A model generated the notes under the pieces. That model ran no database searches, was not told the origin of the DNA, and saw only the letters and a program-made list of their open reading frames with translations. From Solirubrobacter soli DSM 22325 (lineage in GTDB: Bacteria > Actinomycetota > Thermoleophilia > Solirubrobacterales > Solirubrobacteraceae), in the NCBI RefSeq assembly GCF_000423665.1, contig NZ_KE384071.1, positions 62,001 through 126,000 of the forward strand: a DNA stretch of 64,000 nucleotides. Reading direction: 5' to 3'. The translations under genes and the position numbers were made by a program. Each line of letters opens with the position of its first letter. Position 1 is the first letter of the stretch. Shown here one piece after another: positions 11,180 through 19,217 of the stretch.

Positions 11180-11662
11180 TCAGAGCTCCGACGGGCGGAC
11201 CCGGCGGGCGTTGACGGCGGTCATCGCGCCGCGCGCCTCGAGCGCCTCGCGCAGCGTCTCGGCGGCGGCGGCCACGCGCTCCGCGCCCAGCGCGGCGACC
11301 AACTCGGCGTTGAGCTCGGCCCGGATGGCGCGGCCGGCCTCGAGGACCGCGCGGCCGCGCTCGGTCAGCGCCACCCGCCGCACGCGCCCGTCCGCCGGGT
11401 CCGACCAGCGCTCGACGTAGCCGAGCCCTTCGAGCTCGCGCACGGTCTTCGAGACGGCCTGCGACGTGACGCCCAGGTTCTCGGCGATCTCGCCCACGGC
11501 CCGCGGGCCCTCGACCAGCTGCTGGATCAGGAACCCGTGGGCGTACCGGACCCGCGGATGCTCGACCGCCAGCCGCTCGAGGACCTCGCCATTGAGCACC
11601 TCGCCCAGCAGCTGCGTCCAGAGCACGAAGTCCTTGTCATGTAACCCTGATTGTGTAACCAT
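11180..11662 (-). CDS. MarR-family transcriptional regulator
   Basis: The protein has 160 residues from the ATG at 11662; longer in-frame starts would run into the divergent gene. It has the typical winged helix: GPRAVGEIAENLGVTSQAVSKTVREL as helix-turn-helix, DGRVRRVALTERG as wing, and amphipathic dimerisation helices at both ends. MarR proteins usually repress their own divergent promoter and respond to small phenolic or oxidative ligands. The start codon is only 6 bases from the start of the divergent SnoaL-like gene, and a palindrome covers both. It most probably controls that gene and itself. Confidence 0.92.
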   Translation of the reverse strand: MVTQSGLHDKDFVLWTQLLGEVLNGEVLERLAVEHPRVRYAHGFLIQQLVEGPRAVGEIAENLGVTSQAVSKTVRELEGLGYVERWSDPADGRVRRVALTERGRAVLEAGRAIRAELNAELVAALGAERVAAAAETLREALEARGAMTAVNARRVRPSEL

Positions 11663-11669
11663 GGTTTCA
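11654..11669. promoter_or_regulatory. Putative MarR operator covering both divergent start codons
   Basis: TGTAACCATGGTTTCA is a near-perfect palindrome (perfect AACCATGGTT core at 11657-11666). The CAT of its centre is the MarR start codon, and its right end touches the ATG of the SnoaL-like gene. An extra GTAACC half-site lies at 11641-11646. Symmetric AACC/GGTT sites are common for MarR proteins. Confidence 0.6.
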
Positions 11670-12040
11670 TGATACTCCATGACTTCTTCGACGCCGTCGC
11701 CCGCTTCGACGACGACGCCATGGCGCGCCTGATGCACCCCGAGGCGCAGATCTCGGAGATGCCCAACGCGATCAACCGCGAGGGCACGGAGCGAGACGTC
11801 GAGCAGGCGCGCGCGGCGTTTGCCCGCGGCCGCGGCCTGCTCGCGTCACAGACCTACGACGTGCACCAGATCGTCGAGGCCGGCGACACGATCGCGGCCC
11901 GCGCGACCTGGCACGGGAAGATCGCGGCGACGGGTCAGGAACTGACGGCGCACATCGCCACGTTCACGCAGGTGCGTGACGGAAGGATCTTCCGCCACGC
12001 GACCTACGACTGCTACGAACCGATCGGAGAGCCGACTTAA
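11669..12040 (+). CDS. SnoaL-like / NTF2-fold protein
   Basis: The protein has 123 residues from the ATG at 11669; a TTG at 11651 would add 6 residues. The N-terminal helices contain DFFDAVARFDDDAMARLMHP, and the strand pattern DTIAARATWHGKI...GQELTAHIATFTQVRDGRI is that of SnoaL-like polyketide-cyclase/ketosteroid-isomerase-fold proteins. The fold serves as a small-molecule-binding or isomerase pocket, and the ligand is unknown. It is divergent from and probably repressed by MarR. A T-tailed hairpin follows. Confidence 0.85.
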   Translation: MILHDFFDAVARFDDDAMARLMHPEAQISEMPNAINREGTERDVEQARAAFARGRGLLASQTYDVHQIVEAGDTIAARATWHGKIAATGQELTAHIATFTQVRDGRIFRHATYDCYEPIGEPT

Positions 12041-12058
12041 GGTCGGATGATCGGGGTG

Positions 12059-12090
12059 GGGCGGAGGGGATGTCCGCCCTTATTTCGTTT
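12059..12090 (+). terminator. Intrinsic terminator after the SnoaL-like gene
   Basis: GGGCGGA and TCCGCCC arms around a 7-base loop are followed on the plus strand by TTATTTCGTTT. This is one of the few stems in the window with a clear T-rich tail. The T-tract overlaps the stop codon of the convergent sigma-factor gene. Confidence 0.7.
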
Positions 12091-13189
12091 ACGCCACGTC
12101 GCGGAGCTTCTGGGCTTCCGCGAGCGACTGCAGCTTCTTGAGCGACTGGTTCTCGATCTGGCGGATGCGCTCGCGCGTCACGTTGAACGTGCGCCCGACC
12201 TCGTCGAGCGTGCGCGGGTGCTCCCCGCCGAGCCCGTACCGCAGCTCGAGGACGCGGCGCTCGCGGTACGAGAGGTTCTCCAGCGCCTCGCGCAGCGCTT
12301 CCTTGGTGAGGATCTCGGCGGCCCGCTCGTAGGGGGACTCGGCGCGCTCGTCAGCGATGAACTGACCGAACTCCGACTCCTCCTCGTCGCCGACCGGCTT
12401 CTCGAGCGAGACCGGCGCCTGCGCGGAGCGCTTGATCGAGTCCACTTCCTCGGGGTCGATGCCGGTGACTTCGGCGATCTCCTCGGGGGTGGGCTCGCGG
12501 CCGAGCTCCGTGACGAGCTTGCGCTCGGCGCGACCGATCTTGTTGAGCTTCTCGACGACGTGGACCGGGATGCGGATCGTCCGGGCCTTGTCGGCGAGGG
12601 CACGCGCGATGGCCTGGCGGATCCACCACGTCGCGTATGTCGAGAACTTGAAGCCCTTGCGGTAGTCGAACTTCTCCGCCGCGCGAACGAGACCGAGCGT
12701 CCCCTCCTGGATCAGGTCCAGGAACGGCAAACCTTGGTTGCGGTAGTTCTTCGCGATGGAGACGACGAGCCGCAGGTTGGACTCGACCATCTTCTGCTTG
12801 GCGTCAAGGTCGCCACGCTCGATCCGGCGAGCGAGGTCCACCTCTTCCTGCGCTGTGAGCAGGCGCACCTTGCCGATGTCCTTCAGGAACAGCTGAAGGG
12901 AATCGGTCGTCATGTCCGGCTTGAGGTCGATCGTGGTCTTCGCCTTGCGCCGACCTCGCTTGTCCGGCGCACGATCTTCCTGCCCGGCGGCCAGCGCCGG
13001 GTCGATCTCCTCGACCAACTCGATCTCGGAGCGCTCGAAGAACGCGTGCAGCTCTTCGAGATCCGCCTCGTCGATGTCCTGTTCGGACAGCGCCGTCGTG
13101 ATCTCGGCAAACGTGAGGACGCCGACCTGCTGACCCTTGAGGATCAGCCCTTTGACTTCTTCGAGTTCTTGCAGATCCACAACAGACAT
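12089..13189 (-). CDS. rpoD: Primary RNA polymerase sigma-70 factor
   Basis: The protein has 366 residues. Residues 1-75 form an acidic region 1.1-like helix bundle. Region 1.2 starts near DSLQLFLKDIGKVRLLT. Regions 2.1-2.4 are textbook (NLRLVVSIAKNYRNQGL, FLDLIQEGTLGLVRAAEKF, FSTYATWWIRQAI). Region 3 follows, and region 4.2 carries TLDEVGRTFNVTRERIRQIE. The length and complete region 2/4 set fit the housekeeping factor (RpoD/SigA/HrdB) rather than an ECF or stress factor. On the minus strand a TAGACT hexamer lies about 130 bases upstream, and a hairpin sits in the presumed leader. Confidence 0.95.
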   Translation of the reverse strand: MSVVDLQELEEVKGLILKGQQVGVLTFAEITTALSEQDIDEADLEELHAFFERSEIELVEEIDPALAAGQEDRAPDKRGRRKAKTTIDLKPDMTTDSLQLFLKDIGKVRLLTAQEEVDLARRIERGDLDAKQKMVESNLRLVVSIAKNYRNQGLPFLDLIQEGTLGLVRAAEKFDYRKGFKFSTYATWWIRQAIARALADKARTIRIPVHVVEKLNKIGRAERKLVTELGREPTPEEIAEVTGIDPEEVDSIKRSAQAPVSLEKPVGDEEESEFGQFIADERAESPYERAAEILTKEALREALENLSYRERRVLELRYGLGGEHPRTLDEVGRTFNVTRERIRQIENQSLKKLQSLAEAQKLRDVA

Positions 13190-13208
13190 GGATGTCCCGT
13201 TCTAGCGA

Positions 13209-13223
13209 GGCTCTGTGAGAGCC
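13209..13223 (-). other. Hairpin in the rpoD 5' leader
   Basis: GGCTCT-cac-AGAGCC (minus strand) is a perfect 6-bp stem with a 3-base loop ending about 20 bases before the rpoD ATG. It could affect translation initiation. No riboswitch class matches. Confidence 0.35.
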
Positions 13224-13395
13224 GGCCTTTCTGGATATGTGTTGCCTGGCGGTCCTGCGGTAGGGCGATGTGACCACCCTCCCCCACGGCCGTCGAGGCT
13301 GAGTCTAGGCGCAACGAATCGCGACTTCCAGCACCAGTTTTCGGCGGGTCCGGAATCCGGCGGCCCACTTGGCCCGCGCGTACACTCCAGCATGC

Positions 13396-13740
13396 ATGGC
13401 GGAGAACCCTCCGAAGCGGAAAACGAATGCCAAGCGCCCGCCCGACGGCGTGCTCGGCAAGCTTCCGGCGAGTCGCCCCGAACGCATCGGCAAGCCGCGC
13501 CACGCGGCCTCCGCGAACGGCACACGTCCGAAGCGCAAACCGGCCGCCGTCACGCCCGGGTGCCCGCCGCTGAAGGTGTCACGGGCGACTGACGCGCCGC
13601 CGCCGCGACCGATCGGCCCTCCGAAGGGGACGGAGTTGGTCGCCACGTCGATCCGCGCCGTCGGCGAACTCGCCCAGGTGGGCCTCGTCGTCGGGGGAAA
13701 GGTCCTCAAGCGGACGATCGATCGGATACCTCGGCCTTAG
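13396..13740 (+). CDS. Small basic protein of unknown function
   Basis: The protein has 114 residues from the ATG at 13396. The first 80 residues are Lys/Arg/Pro-rich and low-complexity. The C-terminal 35 residues (ELVATSIRAVGELAQVGLVV) form a predicted amphipathic helix ending in IDRIPRP. Proteins with this tail appear familiar from related actinobacteria, but no function is known to me. A TACACT hexamer 9 bases before the ATG suggests a leaderless transcript. The 3' end overlaps the convergent MerR gene by 35 bases. It could be nucleic-acid binding by composition, which is weak evidence. Confidence 0.6.
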   Translation: MAENPPKRKTNAKRPPDGVLGKLPASRPERIGKPRHAASANGTRPKRKPAAVTPGCPPLKVSRATDAPPPRPIGPPKGTELVATSIRAVGELAQVGLVVGGKVLKRTIDRIPRP

Positions 13741-14560
13741 CGTCCAGGTAGCCGAGCATCCGATTTGTCAGGGCGGTCAGGCCCGGCGCCGGGCTCTCGA
13801 CCGCGAGCGGGCGGTCGGCGAGCATCGCCAACAGCCGCTCCGACCACTCCGGCGTGCTGCGCGCCGCGATCGCCGCGCCGACCTGCGCCGCACGGCGCAC
13901 GACCGTCGGGTCCATCGTCCAGACCGCCTCGAAGACCCGAGCGCCATTGTCGGGGAGCGGCGTCTCCCACCCGACCAGGCACGCGGCGTAGCCTGGCGCG
14001 TCGACCACCACCGCCCACTCGTGGCCGAGTGGCTCGAGGTGGCCGATCGGGATCTCGGCGGGACGGTTCTCGTCGTCGGCGCGCAGCTCGTCGAAGCCCG
14101 CGAAGACGCCAACCGCGTCGGCGATGTGCGCCAGCCGCCGGTAGCGGTGCTCGACCGCCCGATAGTTGGCCTCCGACTGGAAGGCACCGATCACGATCGG
14201 CCCCGCGGCGCGCGCCAGCGCCTCCTCCTCGATCGCGCGCGAGAGCGCGATCAGCGTCGGCCGGTGCAGCTTCTGCGGGCGTACCGGCGCGTCACCGGAG
14301 GCGAGCGCGGCGAAGATCGACGGGCGGTCGGTCGCGCCCTCCAAAGACCTGGCGCGCTCGAGGGCTGCCGGAACGGAGAGCCCGCGGTTGCGGTAGGCGA
14401 CGACGCGCCGCAGCGCGACCACGTCCTGCTCGGTGTAGACCCGATAGCCCGCCGCGGTGCGGGAAGGCTCAGGAAAGCCGTACCGCTGCTCCCACATGCG
14501 GATCGTCCCGGCGGCCACACCGGTCTGCTCGGCCAGATCCTTGATCGCGAGCTTCTTCAT
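13706..14560 (-). CDS. MerR-type regulator with C-terminal DICT sensory domain
   Basis: The protein has 284 residues from the ATG at 14560. Residues 1-75 are a MerR helix-turn-helix (LAEQTGVAAGTIRMWEQRYGFPEPSRT in consecutive motifs, then YRVYTEQDV). The remainder (about 95-250) matches the DICT pattern (LIALSRAIEEEALA, IVIGAFQSEANYR, VFAGFDELR), a sensory domain named for its presence in diguanylate cyclases and two-component proteins, sometimes linked to light or redox signalling. The gene is divergent from the NmrA-like reductase (53 bases), which is the likely target along with its coupled partner. Confidence 0.85.
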   Translation of the reverse strand: MKKLAIKDLAEQTGVAAGTIRMWEQRYGFPEPSRTAAGYRVYTEQDVVALRRVVAYRNRGLSVPAALERARSLEGATDRPSIFAALASGDAPVRPQKLHRPTLIALSRAIEEEALARAAGPIVIGAFQSEANYRAVEHRYRRLAHIADAVGVFAGFDELRADDENRPAEIPIGHLEPLGHEWAVVVDAPGYAACLVGWETPLPDNGARVFEAVWTMDPTVVRRAAQVGAAIAARSTPEWSERLLAMLADRPLAVESPAPGLTALTNRMLGYLDAKAEVSDRSSA

Positions 14561-14613
14561 GCCAACCGGAGAACGTACGGGGCCGCGCCCAATCGGGATT
14601 CCCAACGTCCCAG

Positions 14614-15498
14614 GTGGGTAGCGAAACGTTCGTGCGCGAACCCGACCCGATCCTGATCACCGGCGCGACCGGCTACGTGGGCTCCGAACTGGTTGCGGAA
14701 TTGCAGGCCCGAGGGCACGCGATCCGGACCCTGAGCCGGAGCGGCGCAGGCGGAGGCGACGCACGCACCGGCGACGTCTTCACCGGCGACGGCCTCCCCG
14801 AGGCGCTCGCCGGGGTGAACACGGCGTACTACCTCGTCCACTCGATGGGCGCGGGCCGCGACTTCGCGGCCATGGACCGTCAGGCGGCGGTCAACTTCGC
14901 CGAGGCGGCCGCGCAAGCCGGCGTCGAACGCGTGCTCTACCTCGGCGGGCTCGGCTCCGAGGACTCCGAGCACCTGCGCAGCCGCCACGAGGTCGCCGAG
15001 CTGCTGCGCGCCCGGCTCGGCGAGCGGCTCGTCTACGTGCGGGCGGCGATGATCATCGGCCCCGGCAGCGCGTCCTACGACATCCTCGAGCACCTCGTCA
15101 AGCGGTTGCCGGTGATGATCGTGCCCCGCTGGCTGGACACCAGGACGCAGCCGATCGCGCTCTCCGACGTCGTGCGGACGCTCGCCGACGCGGGCGAGCG
15201 CGAGACGGCGCCGGAGGAGCTCCAGCTCGGCGGCGCCGAGGTCCTCACCTATCGTGAGATGATGCGCCGCGCCGCACCGCTCATGGGCCGCCGCCCACCG
15301 CTCGTCATCCGCGTTCCCGTGCTCACGCCGCGCCTGTCGTCTTACTGGGTCGCCCTCGTGACCCCGGTCTCCTACGGGCTCGTCAAGCCGTTGGTGGACG
15401 GTCTGGGCGCCGAGATGATCGTCGAGCGCGAGCCGCCGGCGGGCCTCAACGACCAGCCGCTGGGCTTCGAGGACGCGGTGAGGGAAGCAATCGCGTGA
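14614..15498 (+). CDS. NmrA/atypical-SDR NAD(P)-binding protein
   Basis: The protein has 294 residues, GTG start. The Rossmann motif ILITGATGYVGSELV is at residues 13-27. A YYLVHSMG strand replaces the usual YxxxK segment, which is typical of atypical SDRs of the YbjT/NmrA group (GLGSEDSEHLRSRHEV, then AAMIIGPGS). Members act as NAD(P)H-dependent reductases or redox sensors. In many relatives the Rossmann part is fused to a C-terminal DUF2867-like module. Here the next gene, overlapping by 4 bases, may supply that part as a separate chain. The MerR-DICT gene is divergent. Confidence 0.88.
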   Translation: MGSETFVREPDPILITGATGYVGSELVAELQARGHAIRTLSRSGAGGGDARTGDVFTGDGLPEALAGVNTAYYLVHSMGAGRDFAAMDRQAAVNFAEAAAQAGVERVLYLGGLGSEDSEHLRSRHEVAELLRARLGERLVYVRAAMIIGPGSASYDILEHLVKRLPVMIVPRWLDTRTQPIALSDVVRTLADAGERETAPEELQLGGAEVLTYREMMRRAAPLMGRRPPLVIRVPVLTPRLSSYWVALVTPVSYGLVKPLVDGLGAEMIVEREPPAGLNDQPLGFEDAVREAIA

Positions 15499-16247
15499 AG
15501 CTGCTCAACCGCCAGGGCGAGCGCAGGATCGCGAACGCGGTCCTCGCGGATCCCGAGGAGCACACGGTCATGGACGCCGAGGGCGCTGTGCGTTCGATCC
15601 AGGCCGCGAACGTCGACATGCCGACCGACGAGCTGCTCGAGCTGTGGAAGCCGGTCAACCTCGAACGCCTCGCCCGGACCTACTGGAAGTACCTGTCGCG
15701 GGTCACGCTCGGGATCATCCGCGTCACCTACACGGAGTCCGAGCGCGCGGTCGTGGTGATCGGCCGCCCGCTGGTGCTGCTGCGCTTCCGCGCGCCCGAG
15801 TACGACATCTCCGACGACCGCGGGATCGTGCGGTGGCAGATCCAGGACGGGCTGCTCGTGTCCAAGCGCAACGAGGGCTACCTGGAGATCGACGTCAAGC
15901 GGATGGAGTCCGACCGCGAGGGCTATTCGCGCGTGCATGTCGAGGTCGAGGTCGCGAACTTCTATCCCGCGCTGTCGACATTCATCGCGCGCTGGGTCTA
16001 CGTCAACACCCAGTCGCGCATCCACGTGCTGGTGACGCACGGCTTCCTGCGCTCGCTGGCGCGGCTGCAGCTGGAGGAGTCCGCCGTGGGGCGGTTCTCG
16101 GGCCGGGAGCTCAAGGGCGCGGTCAACGTCGGCGACACGCCCTGGCAGGGCGTCGCCGCGCTCACGCTGATCCTAGGAGTGCTCGCGTCATCCCTGCGAC
16201 TTCGACGAGCGCGGCGTGCGAAGAAGGGCTGGCGCCGATGGAGTTGA
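15495..16247 (+). CDS. Unrecognised protein coupled to the NmrA-like reductase
   Basis: The protein has 250 residues; its GTGA start overlaps the upstream stop. It has a helical N-terminus (DELLELWKPVNLERLARTYWKYLSR read in parts), then a beta-rich middle with alternating hydrophobics (RAVVVIGRPLVLLRF, RWQIQDGLLVSK, YLEIDVKRM) and a hydrophobic stretch near residues 218-233 before a very basic end. The middle resembles the beta-barrel lipid/polyketide-binding flavour of DUF2867 only loosely. The last 86 bases overlap the convergent esterase gene, an unusually long convergent overlap, so the real end could be earlier only if a stop was missed. Confidence 0.65.
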   Translation: MKLLNRQGERRIANAVLADPEEHTVMDAEGAVRSIQAANVDMPTDELLELWKPVNLERLARTYWKYLSRVTLGIIRVTYTESERAVVVIGRPLVLLRFRAPEYDISDDRGIVRWQIQDGLLVSKRNEGYLEIDVKRMESDREGYSRVHVEVEVANFYPALSTFIARWVYVNTQSRIHVLVTHGFLRSLARLQLEESAVGRFSGRELKGAVNVGDTPWQGVAALTLILGVLASSLRLRRARRAKKGWRRWS

Positions 16248-17151
16248 TGAAGCCGTGGAAGAGCCCGGGGAACCGCCGCAGCTGCGACGGGACGCCGAGC
16301 TCGCGCAGCTTGGCCGCGTAGGCCTCGCCCTCGTCGCGCAGCGGGTCGAAGCCGGCGGTCACGAGCAGCGTCGGCGCCGAGTCCTTCAGCCGCGGGTTCA
16401 GCAGCGGCGAGATCAGCGGGTCCGCGGGATCGGTGTCCTGCGCCAGGAAGTGGCCCGTGAACCACGTCATCAGCTCGTCGGTGAGGAAGAACCCCTCGCC
16501 GAACATGTGGCGTGACGGGCGCTCCTGCGTGGCGTCGACGACCGGGTAGATCAGCAGCGCGAGGGCCGGGTCGAACTCGATCGCCAGCGTCGCGGCGAGG
16601 TTCCCGCCGGCGCTGTCGCCGCCGACGGCCACGCGCTCGTGGCGCTCCGCCGCCCAGCGGTACGCCGCGCGGGCGTCCTCGACGGCGCACGGGAACCGGT
16701 GCTCGGGCGCCTTGCGGTACTCGACGCTGAGCACGTCCACGCCCGCGTGGCGGCACAGCACGCGGCACGGCGCGTCGTGGGTGTCGAGGTCGCCGACGAC
16801 GAAGCCGCCGCCGTGCAGGTAGAGCAGCAGCGGCTTGGTGCCCGGCTCCGCCGACGTGTAGCGGCGGGCGGGCAGGCCTTCGACCATGAGGTCCTCGACG
16901 CCGCCGACGGGCACGGTCCGCGTCCCGCGGGCGAGGAACGCCTCTTCGCGGGTCAGCTCGCGCGCCCGCTCGACGGTCAGGTGCTCGTCCCAGGCGGGCG
17001 CGCCGAGCACGTCGCGCAGCGCGAGCATGAGCTGCACGTCGGCCTCCAGCCGCTGGCCGTCGATGACGATCGGCGGCTGCCGCGACAGGCGCCGCTGGAC
17101 CCGCGGCGAGAGGCGGGCGAGGCGCTGCGCGATGTACGCCTCGCCCTTCAC
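16162..17151 (-). CDS. HSL-family alpha/beta hydrolase (acetyl-esterase type)
   Basis: The protein has 329 residues. The oxyanion motif is LYLHGGGFVVGDLDTHD. The nucleophile Ser is in GGDSAGGNLA, the acid is in VTAGFDPLRDEG and the His is in LFHGFI. The first 70 residues form the helical cap typical of the hormone-sensitive-lipase group. Family members cleave short acyl esters in the cytosol. The start overlaps the glpX stop by 4 bases, so it is the third gene of a membrane protein-glpX-hydrolase transcript. Confidence 0.92.
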   Translation of the reverse strand: MKGEAYIAQRLARLSPRVQRRLSRQPPIVIDGQRLEADVQLMLALRDVLGAPAWDEHLTVERARELTREEAFLARGTRTVPVGGVEDLMVEGLPARRYTSAEPGTKPLLLYLHGGGFVVGDLDTHDAPCRVLCRHAGVDVLSVEYRKAPEHRFPCAVEDARAAYRWAAERHERVAVGGDSAGGNLAATLAIEFDPALALLIYPVVDATQERPSRHMFGEGFFLTDELMTWFTGHFLAQDTDPADPLISPLLNPRLKDSAPTLLVTAGFDPLRDEGEAYAAKLRELGVPSQLRRFPGLFHGFINSIGASPSSHAALVEVAGMTRALLGSA

Positions 17152-18152
17152 CCCATCCGGTAGCCGGTCAGCTGGCGCAGCTTGGTGCGGTCGTGGCGTG
17201 AGGCGATGCGGCGCACCGTTCCTGAGCGGCTGCGCATCACCAGCGACTCGGTGGTCGCGCCGCGCGCGCCCTCGTAGTGCACGCCCTGGAGCATGTCGCC
17301 GTCGGTCACGCCGGTGGCGCTGAAGAAGCAGTTCTCGCCCTTGACCAGGTCGTCGTGGGTCATCACCTTGCTGACGTCATACCCGGCGTCCACGGCCTTC
17401 TGCGTCTCTTCGTCGTCGCGCGGCCACAGCCGGCCGATCATGCCGCCGCCGTAGCACTTCAGCGCGGCCGCGGTGATCACGCCCTCGGGCGTGCCGCCGA
17501 TGCCCCACAGCAGGTCCACCGGGCGGTCCGGCGCGGCCGCCAGCAACGCGCCGGCGACGTCGCCGTCGGTGATCAGCCGCACGCGCCCTCCCGCCTCGCG
17601 GATCTGCTTGATCCCCTCCTCGTGGCGCGGGCGGTCGAGCACCACGACCATCACGTCGCGGACCTCGACGCCGCGGCGCTCGGCGATCAGCTCGACCGTC
17701 TTGCCGAGCGGGCGGTCGAAGTCGAGCAGGTCGACCAGACCCTCGGCGGCGGCCATCTTCTCCATGTAGAAGACCGGTCCCGGGTCGAACATCGTGCCGC
17801 GCTCGGACAACGCGATCACGCTGACCGCGTTGGGGCGCCCCTGCGCGGTCAGGCGGGTGCCGTCGAGCGGGTCGACCGCGATGTCGACGTGCGGCGGCGT
17901 GCCGTCGCCGACGACCTCGCCGTTGGCCAGCATCGGCGCCTCGTCCTTCTCGCCCTCGCCGATCACGACCACGCCGTCCATGTGGATCGTGTGCAGCACG
18001 GCGTGCATGCCGTCCACCGCCGCCTGGTCGGCGGCCTCCTTGTCGCCCATGCCGACGAAGCGCGCGGCCTGCAGCGCGGCGGCCTCCGTCACGCGCACGA
18101 GCTCGAGCGCGAGGTTGCGGTCCGGCGGCATGTCGTCGCGTGGCGCGGTCAT
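17148..18152 (-). CDS. glpX: Class II fructose-1,6-bisphosphatase
   Basis: The protein has 334 residues, full length for the GlpX family. Metal and substrate motifs are visible: VIGEGEKDEAPML, DIAVDPLDGTRLT, and LWGIGGTPEGVITAAALKC near residues 205-225. It hydrolyses fructose 1,6-bisphosphate to fructose 6-phosphate in gluconeogenesis and is the usual FBPase of actinobacteria. It overlaps both neighbours by 4 bases (a small membrane protein upstream, an esterase downstream), which implies coupled translation. Confidence 0.95.
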   Translation of the reverse strand: MTAPRDDMPPDRNLALELVRVTEAAALQAARFVGMGDKEAADQAAVDGMHAVLHTIHMDGVVVIGEGEKDEAPMLANGEVVGDGTPPHVDIAVDPLDGTRLTAQGRPNAVSVIALSERGTMFDPGPVFYMEKMAAAEGLVDLLDFDRPLGKTVELIAERRGVEVRDVMVVVLDRPRHEEGIKQIREAGGRVRLITDGDVAGALLAAAPDRPVDLLWGIGGTPEGVITAAALKCYGGGMIGRLWPRDDEETQKAVDAGYDVSKVMTHDDLVKGENCFFSATGVTDGDMLQGVHYEGARGATTESLVMRSRSGTVRRIASRHDRTKLRQLTGYRMG

Positions 18153-18607
18153 AGGACTCCTGGGGGCTTTCGTGGTCGTTCAGTGCCGCCGGCACGCGTC
18201 GCGCCGCCGACGATGATCGCCGCGATGCCGAGCAGCGCGACGAACCAGCCGTACTTCAGCGAGATCTGCCCGGACGGGTCGCCCGGCCGGTCGATCAGCC
18301 CCACGTAGAGGACGAGGACGAGCGCGATCATCCCGACCACCGCGGTCATCTCCCCGCGCGGCCAGGACAGCTGGTGGTCGCGCACGATCACCCACGCGAG
18401 GATCAGCGGCGCGGCCGCCGCCGCGAGCAGCAGCCAGCGCAGGATCGGGTGCGCCTCCCACGCGCTGAACGAGCCGGTGGCGCCGTCGATGTTCGCGTTG
18501 CGGTTGTCCGGGTTGGTCGCGTACCAGGGCAGGAACACGCCGAGCGCGAGCAGCAGGCCGCCGACCACGGCGACCAGTTCCCCGCGTCCAAGACGGCCGA
18601 GGCTCAT
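18149..18607 (-). CDS. Four-helix membrane protein of unknown function
   Basis: The protein has 152 residues from the ATG at 18607. Four hydrophobic segments are clear: LVAVVGGLLLALGVFL, WLLLAAAAAPLILAWVIV, MTAVVGMIALVLVLYVGL and FVALLGIAAIIVGGA. A loop after helix 1 (WYATNPDNRNANIDG) is polar and probably extracytoplasmic. I do not recognise a named family. It is the first gene of the glpX operon. Its start is 28 bases from the divergent tag start, and a TAGGCT hexamer lies 8 bases upstream, overlapping the tag -10. Confidence 0.85.
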   Translation of the reverse strand: MSLGRLGRGELVAVVGGLLLALGVFLPWYATNPDNRNANIDGATGSFSAWEAHPILRWLLLAAAAAPLILAWVIVRDHQLSWPRGEMTAVVGMIALVLVLYVGLIDRPGDPSGQISLKYGWFVALLGIAAIIVGGATRAGGTERPRKPPGVL

Positions 18608-18615
18608 GTGGGGCG

Positions 18616-18625
18616 AGCCTATAAC
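18616..18625. promoter_or_regulatory. Overlapping divergent -10 elements (membrane protein / tag)
   Basis: On the plus strand TATAAC (18620-18625) precedes the tag GTG by 10 bases. On the minus strand TAGGCT (18616-18621) precedes the divergent ATG by 8 bases. The two hexamers share two bases, so RNA polymerase could use the site in only one direction at a time. By-eye prediction. Confidence 0.4.
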
Positions 18626-18635
18626 GTGCCGTGAG

Positions 18636-19217
18636 GTGAGCGACGCACTGGTGGTGGGGGACGACGGCAAGGCGCGGTGCTACTGGGCGACGTCGGCGCC
18701 CGAGTACATCGCGTACCACGACGAGGAGTGGGGCCGACCGGTCACCACCGACCAGGGGCTGTACGAGCGGATGACGCTCGAGGCGTTCCAGTCCGGGCTC
18801 GCGTGGATCACGATCCTCCGCAAGCGCGAGGGCTTCCGGGCGGCGTTCTCCGGCTTCGACATCGAGGCGGTCGCCGCGTTCGGCGAGGAGGACGTGGCGC
18901 GGCTGATGGCCGACGCGGGGATCGTCCGCAACCGGCTGAAGATCGAGGCCGCGATCAACAACGCCCGCGCCGCGCAGGACGTCGGGCTCGCCGAGCTGAT
19001 CTGGTCGCACGCGCCCGATCCGCTCCCGCCGAGGCCGCGCGGGCGAGGCGAAGGCCAGGCGACCACGCCCGAGTCCGTCGCGCTCGCGAAGGCGCTGAAG
19101 AAGGCGGGGTTCCGCTTCGTCGGCCCGACGACCGCCTACGCGATGATGCAGGCATGCGGCCTCGTCGACGACCACTTCGAGGGCTGTCATGTTCCGGCGC
19201 CTGATCGACGGGGGTGA
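18636..19217 (+). CDS. tag: DNA-3-methyladenine glycosylase I
   Basis: The protein has 193 residues from the GTG at 18636 (frame open further upstream, but family homology begins at RCYW). Signature: RCYWATSAPEYIAYHDEEWG, then LYERMTLEAFQSGLAW and ILRKREGFRAAFSGFD. The zinc ligands expected for Tag are the Cys in RCYW, the His in YHDEEWG, and the C-terminal His/Cys in DDHFEGCH. It excises 3-methyladenine from alkylated DNA. Its end overlaps the RibD-like reductase by 29 bases. Confidence 0.94.
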   Translation: MSDALVVGDDGKARCYWATSAPEYIAYHDEEWGRPVTTDQGLYERMTLEAFQSGLAWITILRKREGFRAAFSGFDIEAVAAFGEEDVARLMADAGIVRNRLKIEAAINNARAAQDVGLAELIWSHAPDPLPPRPRGRGEGQATTPESVALAKALKKAGFRFVGPTTAYAMMQACGLVDDHFEGCHVPAPDRRG

